Of a stretch of DNA of 14,175 nt, positions 14,025-14,175 are shown piece by piece. The stretch comes from Verrucomicrobiota bacterium (GTDB taxonomy: Bacteria > Verrucomicrobiota > Verrucomicrobiia > Limisphaerales > SXQI01). Below the pieces are notes generated by a model that ran no database searches, was not told the origin of the DNA, and saw nothing but the letters and a program-made list of their open reading frames with translations. The number at the start of each line of letters is the position of its first letter. The first letter of the stretch is position 1. Both the position numbers and the translations under genes were made by a program. The stretch is taken from the NCBI GenBank assembly GCA_008933045.1, contig WBXJ01000048.1, positions 1 through 14,175 of the forward strand. Reading direction: 5' to 3'.

Positions 14025-14175
14025 TCAGGGGTGACCCTGCAAAAATGCGATCAAGTTCCGTAGGTCCTGCGGCGACATCCCCGCTTCGAGCCCTTCAGGC
14101 ATCAGAGATTTTCCAGTCGATTGAAGCCGTTTGATCTGCGATCGAGGGACGGTGATCTTGATTTCGAGAGCTTGC
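14025..14175 (-). CDS. PVC-type heme-binding domain protein, C-terminal fragment
   Basis: A partial gene that enters from the right edge and stops at TGA (14025-14027). The last 49 residues read through I-T-V-P-R-S-Q-I-K, then S-L-M-P-E-G-L-E-A-G-M-S and P-Q-D-L-R-N-L-I-A-F-L-Q. This ending, with M-P-E-G-L-E followed by S-P-Q-[ED]-L-x-x-L-I-A-F-L, is the usual C-terminal end of the putative heme-binding domain proteins of Planctomycetes and Verrucomicrobia, which carry a CxxCH cytochrome c motif further upstream. The CxxCH is outside the window and cannot be checked. These proteins are usually exported, often with dehydrogenase or PQQ-like parts. No complete function can be assigned. Confidence 0.7.
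   Translation of the reverse strand, partial: QALEIKITVPRSQIKRLQSTGKSLMPEGLEAGMSPQDLRNLIAFLQGHP

Noticed and set aside
1..14175. CRISPR arrays, insertion sequences, tRNA or prophage genes
   Set aside because: No periodic direct repeats, transposase motifs, tRNA-like cloverleaf or phage-structural genes were seen by eye on either strand.

Overview
The window looks like a chromosomal segment from a free-living Gram-negative bacterium of the Verrucomicrobia (PVC superphylum), roughly 50% GC by eye. This placement is inferred from the mix of families: a type II secretion system, a secreted DUF1080 (3-keto-disaccharide hydrolase) protein, the C-terminal end of a PVC-type heme-binding domain, a large secreted serine hydrolase, and a small exported Gly-rich Spy-like protein. 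No rRNA or universal marker is present to prove it. Very few starts have a convincing Shine-Dalgarno sequence.

Left part (1-4178, minus strand): reading right to left there is a small exported Gly-rich protein, then a tight type II secretion run gspE, gspF, gspG, and at the left edge the first 23 codons of a second pseudopilin (its prepilin cleavage motif is visible). Gaps inside the gsp run are 6 to 19 bases.

Middle part (4349-9147, plus strand): a divergent, tightly packed run. It starts with an SDR oxidoreductase of the D-mannonate oxidoreductase (fructuronate reductase) type, overlapped by a LarA-family nickel-pincer racemase/epimerase homologue. These are followed by an FmdB-type zinc-ribbon protein, an M50-family membrane metalloprotease, and two tandem, divergent thymidylate-kinase-like proteins. 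The second kinase-like protein has Arg in place of the Walker A Lys.

Right part (9172-14175, minus strand): a TIM-barrel sugar isomerase/epimerase and a myo-inositol oxygenase form a likely pair. Next come a DUF1080 protein with a strong intrinsic terminator behind it, a 673-residue secreted alpha/beta hydrolase, and at the right edge the C-terminal 49 residues of a PVC-type heme-binding protein.

A metabolic theme links the middle and right parts. Myo-inositol oxygenase makes D-glucuronate. A uronate isomerase (not in the window) would give D-fructuronate, the SDR would reduce it to D-mannonate, and the LarA homologue is placed to epimerise a 2-hydroxy sugar acid such as mannonate/gluconate. 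The secreted DUF1080 protein and hydrolase fit a polysaccharide-degrading lifestyle served by the type II secretion system. The epimerase step is the most novel inference in the window.
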